Source of the DNA: Rozella allomycis CSF55
Taxonomy: Eukaryota > Rozellomycota
Direction of reading: 5' to 3'
Assembly: GCA_000442015.1 (NCBI GenBank)
Contig: KE561216.1
Span: 1 to 63,870 of the forward strand
DNA: 63,870 nucleotides
This document shows positions 33,291 through 44,283 of the stretch, one piece after another. Position 1 is the first letter of the stretch. Each line of letters begins with the position of its first letter. The notes under the pieces are model-generated. The model saw nothing but the letters and a program-made list of their open reading frames with translations. It was not told the origin of the DNA and made no database searches. The position numbers were made by a program, and so were the translations under genes.

Positions 33291-33728
33291 ATGAACTTGC
33301 TGCAAGAAGCAGTTGGTGCCGTACATAGTAAAAAAATAGCCCATTTGGACAATCACGACCAAAACATTATCATTAACAAAGACGGTAAGGCAAATCTAAT
33401 TGATTTCGGCTTGGCACAAAAACTTGAAACAATGAAAACTGAAAACCCGCAATTGGAATACCTGATTGATGATTTTATTCTTGCAACAAACACTTACAAA
33501 TTAGCTCAAGAAAATAAAAGAGGCAGAGGAGATCCGTTACTTGTTGGAGCCAAAATGGAGTATGACAAGGCATATCAAAAATTAAATGATGCATTTAGAA
33601 ACGCTTCACCTGAAAAAGCTGATCAGTTTGCATATATTGCCAAGCACCACGTCAAACGCACTGAAGCTATCATGGAAAAACCAGCACAATTACCTGAATC
33701 AAGATTCGAAATGAAGAATAGGAAATAA
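33291..33728 (+). pseudogene. Truncated tandem copy of the kinase-like gene
   Basis: Codons 2 onward (LLQEAVGAVHSKKIAHLDNH) are nearly identical to the C-terminal third of the preceding gene, through LIDFGLAQKLETMKTENPQL and the shared end. It lacks a signal peptide, glycine loop and ATP-binding lysine, and its Met lies in what was coding sequence. A partial tandem duplication, probably non-functional as a kinase. Confidence 0.75.
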
Positions 33729-33931
33729 AAATTATTTTTGACATTTTGGCTTATTATTGAGGCAATTTGATTGTTGTTGTTAATTTTTTCTTCATAGACG
33801 CCAGAAATAGGATGACCATTATTTGAGTTCACTTGAGATTTCTGTAAGGGTAGAATCCAGAGGGAAGGAGAGGTAAGAATTAGAAAGATTTATGAACGCA
33901 GTATGTAATGTATACATAATTTGAGCCTGGG

Positions 33932-33937
33932 TATATA
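33932..33937 (+). promoter_or_regulatory. TATA-like element
   Basis: TATATA 33 bp before the ATG of the intact secreted kinase-like gene. Confidence 0.35.
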
Positions 33938-33969
33938 GACCACAAACGTGTCAACTTACCCCTGTCGAA

Positions 33970-35343
33970 ATGAGAAAAAGTTACACATTGATCTTTCTCT
34001 TGGCTTTGAGTATTTTATGCAATCTAGTGCTAGCTGAAAAATCTACAAAAGCTAAAAGTCAAAATAAGTTACTCGATCTTGCTGAAAAGTTGGTCTCGAG
34101 GGTCCCTAATTTCGCGAACCCTATTTTTAACAAGAAGGAAGAAACATCTACAAAGAAAGGTTCGCTTCGCGAAAAGATCAAGTCTATCTCGTCGAAATTT
34201 CAAAATACTTTTGATGATGTTGTATTGAGGAAAAGTGAAAATAGGGAGGAATCACCTGTGTATCCTGAGAGAGTCGAATCAAAGTTGGCTAGTGCAAAAT
34301 TTAATACTGCTGCCAGTAAAACTTCTGCTTTTGTTCCAGGAAGCACTGTAAGAAAAGCCCGCAAAGAAACAAATAAAGTTCAACATGATCCAGTTGCAAA
34401 ACAAAATCTAGGTCATTCTCAAGCTCAAATCAAACCAGAAGAAATACCTGTTGAAAGCACAAGAACTTGCATTGTTTTCTATGGACATAATCTAAAAGGC
34501 TATCCAGTAACAAAGAAGATATATCGATTGAAAAACCTCGGTCAGGGCGCTTACGGATCAACATCTCTTGTGGTAGATTGTGTAACTGAAGATAAATACG
34601 TTCTAAAGAAATACAAGCCTAAAGTATCAATTGATTCGATTATGCGAGAAGTCAGGATGGCAAACATGATGGGATACCTGGTTGGATATTATCCAAAGAA
34701 GCGCCAAGTTCTATTAAAGTTTGTCGAGGGAGATGTTCTTACAGACTATGAAGATTTGAATAGTCCGCTGTACGAAAAATTTGACTTGAACAGTCTAGGC
34801 GAAAGATTGATGTTCTACAATGATAAACTTTACGAACCACTTGAGAGTATCCATGCGCGCGGTGTTGTTCATAATGACAATCATCCTGGAAATATCGTGG
34901 TTAACGATCAAGGCCGAGCTGAAGTCATTGATTTTGGTTTCGCTGAAAAGATTGAAGATTCTCCAAGAAAAGAGGTGCCTATTGGAATTTTGCTTGATAA
35001 GTTCATTGCAGCGTGCCAGACATTGATTGTAACGCACAAACATTTTAGGGAAAGGGTTAGTCCATTTGTTATTGGTGCTAACATTGAATATTCAAAAGCC
35101 AGAAGAAAATTGCTACAAGCGATCGATAACCTTCCTTCTGACGATGTTGATGCTATTAGCTACTATGATAGGATGTATCAACATCATGAGAATTATACAA
35201 ATGATATACTAGATGAAATTTATAGAAATGACGAAGAAGACGATTCAGGAATACATCTTGATTCCTATGAAGAATCCAGTGCTAAGAACCATGAAAAATA
35301 CGATTACAATGAAATTGGGGAACCTTTGGATTTAATATTTTAA
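33970..35343 (+). CDS. Secreted kinase-like protein, intact
   Basis: A 457-residue intronless frame. Residues 1-22 (MRKSYTLIFLLALSILCNLV, then LA) are a signal peptide. A basic, low-complexity stretch of about 150 residues follows, then a kinase fold: LGQGAYGSTSLVVDC at about 190, VLKKY, MREVRMANMMGYLVGYYP, catalytic loop VVHNDNHPGNIVVNDQG at about 300 and EVIDFGFAEK with DFG at about 321. The HxDxHPGN loop is closer to APH/ABC1-type kinases (HGDxHPGN) than to HRDLKPxN of ordinary protein kinases. The acidic C-terminus extends about 60 residues. The substrate is unknown. This is the complete member of the local tandem family. Confidence 0.75.
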   Translation: MRKSYTLIFLLALSILCNLVLAEKSTKAKSQNKLLDLAEKLVSRVPNFANPIFNKKEETSTKKGSLREKIKSISSKFQNTFDDVVLRKSENREESPVYPERVESKLASAKFNTAASKTSAFVPGSTVRKARKETNKVQHDPVAKQNLGHSQAQIKPEEIPVESTRTCIVFYGHNLKGYPVTKKIYRLKNLGQGAYGSTSLVVDCVTEDKYVLKKYKPKVSIDSIMREVRMANMMGYLVGYYPKKRQVLLKFVEGDVLTDYEDLNSPLYEKFDLNSLGERLMFYNDKLYEPLESIHARGVVHNDNHPGNIVVNDQGRAEVIDFGFAEKIEDSPRKEVPIGILLDKFIAACQTLIVTHKHFRERVSPFVIGANIEYSKARRKLLQAIDNLPSDDVDAISYYDRMYQHHENYTNDILDEIYRNDEEDDSGIHLDSYEESSAKNHEKYDYNEIGEPLDLIF

Positions 35344-35473
35344 TAAATTGCATTTCATTCATTAATGTTAAAATTTTAAAATGCGTGCATAATTTTATCA
35401 ACTTTAGCACTAATTCAAAACTTTTTAACCGTTTATGAAGAAATAGAAAAATTTAATTTTAATAAAATCTGTT

Positions 35474-38312
35474 TTATGAAATGCTTTGAGTCTCCTTTAC
35501 AATCTTCACAAATTCTTTTGATGATACAGGCTTCATTGCTGTATCTTGAAGCTCTTTTTCATTTAACGTCTTTTGAATATCATCAGGCACCTAAAATATA
35601 TCAATGAAAATGCAATTACAGTCCAAATCTTTTCATGGTGCAGTAACAAAGTATAAACAACCTGAATAGCGATTTGGCAATCAGCGGGTGATGGTTTTTC
35701 TTCTTTGGTGTATAAAATATTTGGCGCCATGACAATTGCTAAATTTTCCAAACTCATTTTGTTTCCCAATTCAGGATTGTCTGGATGTTTTTCAAATGTA
35801 GAAACGTAATACAAAAACAGCAACAAGATTTCTAAAACGTTTCTGTTTTCTTCTGGAAGCAAGAGACATGCAAAATACAGAGCGCGAATTCTGTCGTTCT
35901 CATCTGTAATCTTATGGGAAGTTATAAATAATTTGTAAAGACGAAAAGTCAGTAAAGGTTCAGGAAGATCTCTAAGAAATTTCTTTAATAAAGCGGCGAT
36001 TTGGATTGGATTTGTTTCTTCAAGGGTATTAGCAAAGGGATTGGCATCAAAGAATTCCACAATTTGTTTTATCTGTCTAACATGGCCATTTCTTCTAAAT
36101 ATTCCTTCTGTATACAAATCTAGTATTGAAGACTACAAGAGTTTTACCGGTTTGTAAGAAGTTGGTTATAAGTAAATCAAAAAATATTGGAACCTGGCAT
36201 TTGCGCGGCCCATATCCCAAGTAAGATTCAATTCCATGCTTTTCAGTTAAATTTGACAAGGACACTCCAAATGTCTTTTCCTCTTTTTTGAAATTTCAGA
36301 AATCGTTACTCTTTGAAGTTGAGTTTCTGTGGCCCTTCAATGACGAAACCAATTTTGACCATAAAGTTGGTTTTTCAGTTCCAAGAAAATTAAAAAGCTC
36401 ATTCATTGAAATAAACGGTTCCAAGATTGGCGCGATGACAGCTGCAGACACATGTTTGACAATAAAAAGTTCCAAGCTTGATAAATCGCCAATCAATCGC
36501 CCATTTCCTTTTCTTTTTTCTAGATAATATTTTTCATTTATTAAAGACTTTTGAGCAACGTCATGGACGATTAAAGTTGGCTGTCTAGCTAGAGAATTGC
36601 CATTCGCTTCGTCATCATCGGATTCCTGTTCTGGCGAGGAATCGATCAAGTTGATTCCAGACATTGATTGGAGATCATGTTGAATGCTATGAATTGAATC
36701 CTGATTTATTAATTGTGGTCGCGTAACGGGAACTGTTTCACCTGACCGACTGGCCTTTCTTTCATAGAATGGCGTTGATGTTCTTTCCACTGAAGTGATC
36801 CATTTCAAAGGAGAAGGAATACTTTCCTTTTTCAATATACCATTCATTTCTTTTAATCGAAACCTCAGAAATATAGTCAATTGATCGATTCTGGATATCA
36901 AAATCACAGAGTAATCCTTTGATAACGTTTTATCATCAATTTTGCATTTATCACACTCAAATTTCCCTTCTTTCCAACACCCTGTCTTGAAGTCGCCCGA
37001 GCTGCACCTTTTACTGCATTTGGAGCATTCAACATTTTTTGTTAATGTGGCTTTATTTTCTTCATTGAATAGAAAACATGAATCATCAAAGTCCTTGTTG
37101 GGGCAATCAACAAGCCCGATCCTTTCCGCAAGGGGTAGATTTTCTTTCTCTTCCAAACACTCCACGACTCGCTCTACAATTGTTACATCATGTAATTCTT
37201 TTTCCTATATAATTAATTACAATTAACATACTATGAAACATGCGACGGCCAGAATAGCTTTTATTATTCTTTTAAGCTCTCTGGCCAGCCCTGTCATGTG
37301 ATTGACAAGCTCACTCGTTTCATCTGCTTTACCCTCTCCTGTCAGCATTACAAAATATGACGCTATATCTCTACAAAGTATTTTTGCTTGCAGACTTATA
37401 GAGTCATCGTCTACAACAATTATTATTTATTCGCTCACCTATGAAAGATTCAGGATCAAGCGACTGCCAAGTGTCTTCTATAATCTTAACACCCATCAAC
37501 AATTTCTCTATTTGTCCAATAAATTCATTCGCATCGTTCAAAGCCTCATAAATATTATTGTTAGACAAATCAAGCAGTATCTGAGATATCGCATGAGAAG
37601 TTGTGCTTCCAAAGTACTCCAAAGTCCAACAAATTCTTGTGATCCTTTTCTGCGTCAGTTCTTCCAGTTTTCTCAGTCTCACATCATCATTGGCATCAAT
37701 TATAATCAAATGTATCTATTTACATGTACTTTGAACAAACTGTTTCATATTCTCATTAGGCGGTAAGCCGACATCCCAATCCTACTCATTTACAAAAGCA
37801 CCAATTACTCTCAACAACGAATAACATTCAGGATGAAACATCAAGCTGTCATTATTCTGCAAAAACTTTTTTAATATCGCCATCCCACAACCACTGCATT
37901 TGGTTGCATGCAACGTCGCATAATGGTAATGGCAAAACACTTCATCATTATGCTCATAATAAACTTCATGTTTTTCAAAAACTGTTGCGCAAACACTGCA
38001 TTTGAAATGGTCGATGTGATATTTTCGCCCAACCGCCGACACATACGTTCCTCGAATTGCGCCCTTGCAATCGTGGCAGATCAGATCGAGAATCTCAAAA
38101 TAATGCTTCTCACAATACGGCTGGTTTTCATGACTAAAGAACCTCGTGGCTATAACTGTACTACAAACCTGAAAAAGGATACAAAATTTTGTTACGGTGC
38201 ATTGGAAACACTGCAGGTGATACACATTATTCAAGGCGCGCACAAATTGGCCATCAATTTTTAGTTTACATTTGAAACATGTATATGGATTTACCGGTTT
38301 TCTTGTTGACAT
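35474..38312 (-). CDS. LIM-domain Rho GTPase-activating protein (Lrg1/Rga-like)
   Basis: Start MSTRKPVNPYTCFKCKLKID. Two LIM domains (CFKC...CFQC, CSTVIATRFFSHENQPYCEKHY; CHDCKGAIRG...CSVC...CHYHY) are followed by a partial one (CSGC...FHPECY). Then come a helical region, a third cysteine module (VECSKCSKRCSSGDF...FECDKC), a polar linker, and RhoGAP: TFGVSLSNLTEKHG, VPIFFDLLITNFLQT, DLYTEGIFRRNGHVRQIKQI (arginine finger), LLKKFLRDLPEPLLTF and MSLENLAIVMAPNIL. LIM-RhoGAPs control Rho/Cdc42 in polarised growth and wall synthesis in fungi. About ten short introns, one of GT-TG type (37697-37723). Confidence 0.88.
37697..37723 (-). other. GT-TG intron (27 nt) in the LIM-RhoGAP gene
   Basis: Minus strand: exon ...TTTGTTCAAAGTACAT, intron GTAAATAGATAC...TATAATTG, exon ATGCCAATGATG. 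Excision gives FVQSTYANDDVRLRKLEELT in one frame. Unspliced sequence has an immediate stop, and no AG acceptor restores the frame. Confidence 0.65.
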
Positions 38313-39399
38313 TTGTTTAGTCAACAACCTCGCCACCCGGTTTGGAATTGGAATTTAATTTTCATGTTCTTCATGAGCTGTATCACGCTAAAAATTTCTA
38401 AATGCCCCACTTTTTTCTTTAACTTTTGACATATTATTTCAGCTCTTTGTGCAAGTAGGAAAAGGGACCTCATGGGTTTACTTGGTTCAAAGGTTTGAAG
38501 ACAAATTTACAAATTTAGAAGCAATAAGGTTATCGTGCATTTATTGTGCTTGTTTGAGTGAATGGCTTCTCTTATAACAAGTGACACTGATCAAGTGGCA
38601 TTTGTAACGATAATACTCTCATGATAAAAGATTCTAATTATCTTCGCAAGTGCTAAACTCCAAAATGTAGCGAGGAAAAAATGTGGATAAAAGTATATTT
38701 GATCTTAACCAATCTATACGAACGTAAATTTAGTCGCTCCGGGGATTAGAGGTTAAATTGAAACACACCCAAGTTAGTTTATATAAATCAGATTGGAATT
38801 TGGGCGAATGTGCGTAATCATGCTATCAAGTAACAGAGGATATTAGAGAATTTATTCTTGGATCTGACGGCAAGGAAGCTAAGTGTTTTTTAACGGCTTT
38901 GTGTGGGAGCTATTTAAGGAAGACTTGGAAGTCTCTTTGTTAATACTTTACGCTACTGCACATGGAGGGAAAGATAGAGACTGCAGTAAAGTCACAATTT
39001 ACAAAAACTCTAATACTTCATCTCCAACTTCCAAGATTGAGCATGCGTCTTGTCACTGAAACGTAAATGCCTTTATTTTTTTAATGTGGCTTATGGGAGA
39101 GCTTAAATTCGAGTGTTTTTCTTGAATGAAATTTGCTACTTGGTACTGTGTTGTTGTTGAAAATTGCTTATTGATGACCAGGATTACCAATGTTAACCTT
39201 TTACTTGATAAACTTAAAAATTAAAAACAATGCTTAGGAATAATTGTCATGTTGAGTTATTACCATCTATTTACAACGATGACCCTTGTCACGCTATCGC
39301 CTATGACATATTATTTCAGCTCAAGAAAACGGACCTCTCTCAGGAATATGGTATTACTTGATTCAAAGGTTTCAAGATTAATAAGAAACCAAAAGGTAA
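38313..39399. repeat. Gene-free stretch with a decayed copy of the AAA-family 3' end
   Basis: No intact gene. Bases about 38530-38660 (GTGCATTTATTGTGCTTGTTT, AACAAGTGACACTGATCAA, TAATTATCTTCGCAAG) match the 3' coding ends at 39397-39570 and 39985-40150 with many changes. The preceding TTGACATATTATTTCAGCTC block is also shared with 39308. This is therefore an old relic of the same duplicated unit. Confidence 0.65.
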
Positions 39400-39855
39400 T
39401 CACGCGTTTATTGTTGCCTGTTTGATTGAGAGGCGTTTCATATAACAAGTGACACTGATCAAATGGACAGTGTAACCGTTCAAGTCACGATAATACTCGT
39501 TGTCCTGAATTTGGTTGAAAGCAACATCACATTCATGATCAAAGTTTCTATTATCTTCGCAAACGCTGAACTCCATAATGAATACCTTTTTCGTGTGAGG
39601 AAAAGTAATTCGAACATGGCAACGACCTTCAATACCTTCCATTCTTGATTCCACGATTACATTTTGTCCATCATGAATACACGCATGGAAAATGCCAAAA
39701 AACAAACAATGATATGCAGCCACAGGAATTCGAATTTTTTCATGCGATTCACGATTACGCCACTCAATTAGGATTAAATCATGAGCGAACGAGTTAACTA
39801 GAATTTGTCGCATCAACACTTTCAAGGCAGTTTCATCAAANATAACCGGAAACAA
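39400..39855 (-). pseudogene. 3' fragment of an AAA-ATPase-like gene
   Basis: Encodes the last 150 residues of the protein at 39982-41649 almost unchanged (SFAHDLILIEWRNRESHEKI...NEYYRDLNGYTVHLISVTC) and then hits an N at 39841. Upstream of the N there is no coding continuation. Either a truncated duplicate or a collapsed full copy. Confidence 0.65.
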
Positions 39856-39981
39856 ATAATATCACTATAAATGGTTACTAGCTTGTCAGAGGCCATTCGG
39901 TCAGATATTGCCAGTTTAAAAGGTTAAACATCAACCAAAATAGCATATTATAAAATAATAGATCGATCAAGAATAAGCTAT

Positions 39982-41649
39982 TCACGCGTTTATTGTTGCC
40001 TGTTTGAGTGAAAGGCGTTTCATATAACAAGTGACACTGATCAAATGGACGGTGTAACCGTTCAAGTCACGATAATACTCGTTGTCCTGAATTTGGTTGA
40101 AAGCAGCATCACACTCATGATCAAAGTTTCTATTATCTTCGCAAACGCTGAACTCCATAATAAATACCTTTTTCGTGTGAGGAAAAGTAATTCGAACATT
40201 GCAACGACCTTCAATACCTTCCATTCTTGATTCCACGATTACATTTTGTCCATCATGAATACACGCATGGAAAATGCCAAAAAACAAACAATGATATGCA
40301 GCCACAGGAATACGAATTTTTTCATGCGATTCACGATTACGCCACTCAATTAGGTTTACATTATGAGCAAATGAGTTAACTAGAATTTGTCGCATCAACA
40401 CTTTCAAGGCAGTTTCATCAAACGGATCTTGATTAAAAACTTTGGAGACGTGATCCCCATAGGTTGATTTGGCCGTGTTGTTCATACTAGGAAGGACTTC
40501 GTGGGTCCAATGGTCTCTCAATTCTTTGTTCGGAATCATTAACAACTTTTCACTAAGTCGATAGGTCAGATAGCCTGTCAAGACAAGATAATTGATGATT
40601 TCGCACAATTTCCAATCTGAGTCATAAAAGTCAGTTTGGGCGTGTTTCAATGTAAGTTCTAAGCCATTTCTATCAAGAAGAAGTGTATAGATTTCCATTG
40701 GTAAAAATTGGTGAAGGCCTTTGATAAATTCTGCTATAAATGGTCTTGTTGTTCCAACCCAATAACTTTCATATTTTTTGCCATTCTTGAGCCACGTCAT
40801 TATTGAATAAGGATTTGACACTTTAGAGTCCCTAAAGTAGTACCCATCGTACAAATTCATGGCTTTTTCAACATCCCCTTCGTCAAGCCCCAATTGTCGA
40901 ACTTCTTCCAAAGTAAAACCAAAGCACGAAGAATATCGCATATTAGAATACGAATGGACGACAAAATTGTCAAATTGAGACATCATGATACCATCCTTTC
41001 GTATTTCAAACATTCCCATAACGCAAGCCTTCTCAAGTGAATCATTGCCTTTCAAAGCTGCTGAGAAAAAAGACCAAAAGAAATCTATTGCCTGTTCAAA
41101 AAACCCTTCTCTATGAGCGTTTTCCAATGGGGCATCATATTCATCGATTAACACAATGACTCTCTGCTTGTAATACTTGCGCAAGATATTTATCAAATTT
41201 GAGAGACATCTGCGTGGAGGGTCAGATTTAAGGTCATCACGCAGATACATATCTTTGCCATGATACGTTTGGTCAATAACATCTCTGTGTTCTTCAGCCA
41301 TTCGTTGAACTGCTTGCCATAATTTTGTTAATGTGCTTTCCCAAGTAGACCCAACGACATCCTTCAAATCTAAGTGCACAACAGGATAAGTCCCACAATA
41401 TTTTTCCATTAGTTCCTTTTTCTCGTTTATCTTCAAATCTTTGAACAAACTAGGGTCATTTCCGATACGAAAAAACGATTTCAACATGGACAAGTTCAAA
41501 CTCTTGCCAAACCCTCTTGGCCGAAGAATAACATCAACTTCACACCCATTATTAATAAATTCCTCGATGAAGAGAGACTTATCTACGAAAAATGCATCGC
41601 TTTTTCGATACTGATCAAATGACGACGAGTCAGCCAGCACAGGTTTCAT
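39982..41649 (-). CDS. AAA-ATPase-like / DUF1703-type protein, nuclease motif degenerate
   Basis: A 555-residue intronless frame. N-terminal FVDKSLFIEEF and P-loop RPRGFGKSL (43-51), Walker B VIVLIDEYDAP (165-175), CFGFTLEEVRQL and DGYYF follow the AAA-ATPase-like family (PF09820). The C-terminus, where relatives have a PD-(D/E)XK nuclease, keeps the frame of the motif but reads GRCNVRITFPHTKKVFIMEF, then SV: the usual Asp is Asn and the Lys of ExK is missing. ATPase activity is plausible and nuclease activity doubtful. Such genes are multi-copy in several bacteria and zoosporic fungi; transfer from bacteria is possible. Function unknown. Confidence 0.75.
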   Translation of the reverse strand: MKPVLADSSSFDQYRKSDAFFVDKSLFIEEFINNGCEVDVILRPRGFGKSLNLSMLKSFFRIGNDPSLFKDLKINEKKELMEKYCGTYPVVHLDLKDVVGSTWESTLTKLWQAVQRMAEEHRDVIDQTYHGKDMYLRDDLKSDPPRRCLSNLINILRKYYKQRVIVLIDEYDAPLENAHREGFFEQAIDFFWSFFSAALKGNDSLEKACVMGMFEIRKDGIMMSQFDNFVVHSYSNMRYSSCFGFTLEEVRQLGLDEGDVEKAMNLYDGYYFRDSKVSNPYSIMTWLKNGKKYESYWVGTTRPFIAEFIKGLHQFLPMEIYTLLLDRNGLELTLKHAQTDFYDSDWKLCEIINYLVLTGYLTYRLSEKLLMIPNKELRDHWTHEVLPSMNNTAKSTYGDHVSKVFNQDPFDETALKVLMRQILVNSFAHNVNLIEWRNRESHEKIRIPVAAYHCLFFGIFHACIHDGQNVIVESRMEGIEGRCNVRITFPHTKKVFIMEFSVCEDNRNFDHECDAAFNQIQDNEYYRDLNGYTVHLISVTCYMKRLSLKQATINA

Positions 41650-41785
41650 TGTGGCGTAATCATGATTCTTGAACCTAGTTACCTGTATTTTAAGAATTGA
41701 ATTTATGCATAAAAATTTTAGATATTTAGTGACTAGTGTGGTATTTGATATCTAATAGTGGCTGATTGTTTTGAAATCTCATTAC

Positions 41786-44053
41786 ATGGACATCTTTAAA
41801 AAGAACCTTTATGATTTTAATCATTTAAAGAGGAATATTACTAATCCCTGTTTAAACCATGTTTTGGCACAAAATAGCATTGTATCATTCAAAAAGAATG
41901 CAATTTTTGTACAGAGAAGCGATTCAAAGGAATTAACGAAATATGAATCGTTTTCTAACATTATCGATATCATGTATTGCGAATCATATTTATATATAAT
42001 AGAGAAGCTAGAAACGTTTAAATTTCATAAAATAAAATTTGAAAACAACATCTTTAACCCGGATCATGCCGAGGCAGCCGAGTTTGTCAAATTTGAAACA
42101 GATCTGATAAATGAGCACAAAAATTATCAGCAGAGTAATATCAGAGTATACAATAATTGGTTATTCTTTTTCTTTTCAAGTCATGTCATCTGTGCCGCCT
42201 TTGGGATTAATTTGGTACCATTTTCAGTTACATTACCGAGCGAAGTAATGAATGTTTGTCTTTTTAAACACAACTTCATTGTTGCTGATGCAAATCAAAT
42301 TTGGTATGTTGTTGATTCCAATGGAGAAATAAAGTACCGAACCAGAGTTGAACGTACTTTTGTGTTTTTTACATATTACGAAGCGAAACATTATATTATC
42401 GCAGTTACAAAAGAGTGTTCGTTTTTAATATATAATATGAAATACGACAATGAAGGAAATACAATTAGGCAAATCCGACAATGTCATTCCAACACAACAT
42501 TCTGTAGAATGCTCGAACCTAATTCAAAAATATATCTTGACGGGTTGAAATTGAGCACAATAACAGAAACAACAAAAGAATCATTGAACAGATTTCAAAT
42601 TTTGCTCATTATAGATCATACCATAATGCTCATTAACCCTATCACATTTCAAATAGAGGCGAAATTCGAGTTGCCCCAGAATTTAGAATATTCTAAAATC
42701 TTATTATCAGATTTGGAATGCCCATTCGAAGTTGATATATGTTTTTTAAACACTCCGAATAGTGCGATTGAATGCGTGACGATTAGCAAGTCCACAGAAT
42801 CAATGAGATTAGAAATATACGATAATAAATCTAAATGGAATATCAATGAGGCTATGAAACAAGTAAAAATAGCAGAGTCATCTTCTTCAAACCAACGGAA
42901 GACTTCAAATGATAAGCCTGTTACTTTTAAGACAAAAATAAAGTCATCTGGCTATGGAAATAGAGCAGTAAACAAGTCTAAAAAAGAGAAAGCAAAAGCA
43001 AAAGAGAATAGGTCAAAAGTCCATAAAGATCATTTACAGTATACAATGAAAGCGCCAAATCTTACTAATTTTCTAAAGTTTTCATTGCTTGATAAAAGAA
43101 TAGCTAATGAAACCCAATCGGGCAAAGTTACATGTCAAGCATTTTCCAATACAGGAAAGTTTTTTTACACTGACCAAAATTCTTTGATCAAAGGATTCAA
43201 AAGTGAAAAATGCATATCAACAAGCAAAGAGGCAGCATATTTTTGTCAAATGGATTTTACAGAGAATGATAAATTGTGCTTATTGACATTGAGCAATGGC
43301 GACTTCCATCTAGTTTCAACCGAAGGTTTCAATAATGAGCCCCTTATTCAATTTTCATCTAAAATAAAGAAAAAGTCTATTGATTTGAGCGAACCATGTT
43401 TACCACAGACTCGCTTCATATTGAATGATCAATTGCTAATAAATTCGAATGAGAATAAACTGAGTATTTTCAATTACAAAATTAACAAACGCCTAAATGA
43501 TATTGAAAAACCTGTAAATGATCTTAATCATATGGCAGAATCATCTTTTGATCAAAATATCTCTGCATTATCCACATTTTGTCAAGGGTCCACTAAACTA
43601 ATCTTGAACCAATTTTCCAAGTTTGAAAGTACGATAACCCTATTTGATATTTACTCAATGACATCTGAAAGCACGGGCAAAATATCTTATGATGATGTGA
43701 AGTCCTTGAAAACAATCAACTCTAGCCAGTACGTGCATTCAGGAAGAAACTACTTTGGCATTGGGGACATAAGGGTGCCAAATTTCACTGTTCAAGTCTC
43801 ATCATTCTTTTGCCCTTACACAAACAACATGGAATTTATAAGTACTTCATATGACAACGGTCTAATATGTACCGCCAAGGGATCGTCAATTTTGTTGTTT
43901 GACATTCGCAGCATTGAAAAACCTCTAGTTACCAAAACTATTTCAAATAAAGAGTCAATCAAGTCTTTATCCATGTATGATTCGAAATGCATAATTTTAG
44001 CCAAGCATAATTTTAAAGAATGCGAAGTGTTTTATGATTATAGAATTAAATAA
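41786..44053 (+). CDS. Large protein of unknown function, beta-propeller-like
   Basis: Intronless, about 755 residues from ATG 41786 (MDIFKKNLYDFNHLKRNI). It is rich in short hydrophobic strands of the WD40 kind. The clearest is near the C-terminus: SYDNGLICTAKGSSILLFDIRSIEKP, then SIKSLSMYDSKCIILAKHNF. A lysine-rich hinge (KSKKEKAKAKENRSKVHKDH, about 410-425) splits two propeller-like halves. That layout is compatible with a Pol I or Pol III transcription or ribosome-assembly factor, but I recognise no family. No signal peptide. Confidence 0.6.
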   Translation: MDIFKKNLYDFNHLKRNITNPCLNHVLAQNSIVSFKKNAIFVQRSDSKELTKYESFSNIIDIMYCESYLYIIEKLETFKFHKIKFENNIFNPDHAEAAEFVKFETDLINEHKNYQQSNIRVYNNWLFFFFSSHVICAAFGINLVPFSVTLPSEVMNVCLFKHNFIVADANQIWYVVDSNGEIKYRTRVERTFVFFTYYEAKHYIIAVTKECSFLIYNMKYDNEGNTIRQIRQCHSNTTFCRMLEPNSKIYLDGLKLSTITETTKESLNRFQILLIIDHTIMLINPITFQIEAKFELPQNLEYSKILLSDLECPFEVDICFLNTPNSAIECVTISKSTESMRLEIYDNKSKWNINEAMKQVKIAESSSSNQRKTSNDKPVTFKTKIKSSGYGNRAVNKSKKEKAKAKENRSKVHKDHLQYTMKAPNLTNFLKFSLLDKRIANETQSGKVTCQAFSNTGKFFYTDQNSLIKGFKSEKCISTSKEAAYFCQMDFTENDKLCLLTLSNGDFHLVSTEGFNNEPLIQFSSKIKKKSIDLSEPCLPQTRFILNDQLLINSNENKLSIFNYKINKRLNDIEKPVNDLNHMAESSFDQNISALSTFCQGSTKLILNQFSKFESTITLFDIYSMTSESTGKISYDDVKSLKTINSSQYVHSGRNYFGIGDIRVPNFTVQVSSFFCPYTNNMEFISTSYDNGLICTAKGSSILLFDIRSIEKPLVTKTISNKESIKSLSMYDSKCIILAKHNFKECEVFYDYRIK

Positions 44054-44283
44054 ATCAAAATTTTATAAAAAATGTCCACATAAAGCAAAATAATGTATAA
44101 TAAGTTTATGTATTTGTGAGATAAAATTACGCACGCCTCCATATTGAAGACACACTGTCACTTTACCGAATTTATTTATCTTTGTACAATTACATTGCTA
44201 ATTGCTTACTATTATGCTGCTAAGTGCCAAATATTTTTTATTTACCAACTCATTTGTTTGTTTATTTTTGTTTACTTGCAATA

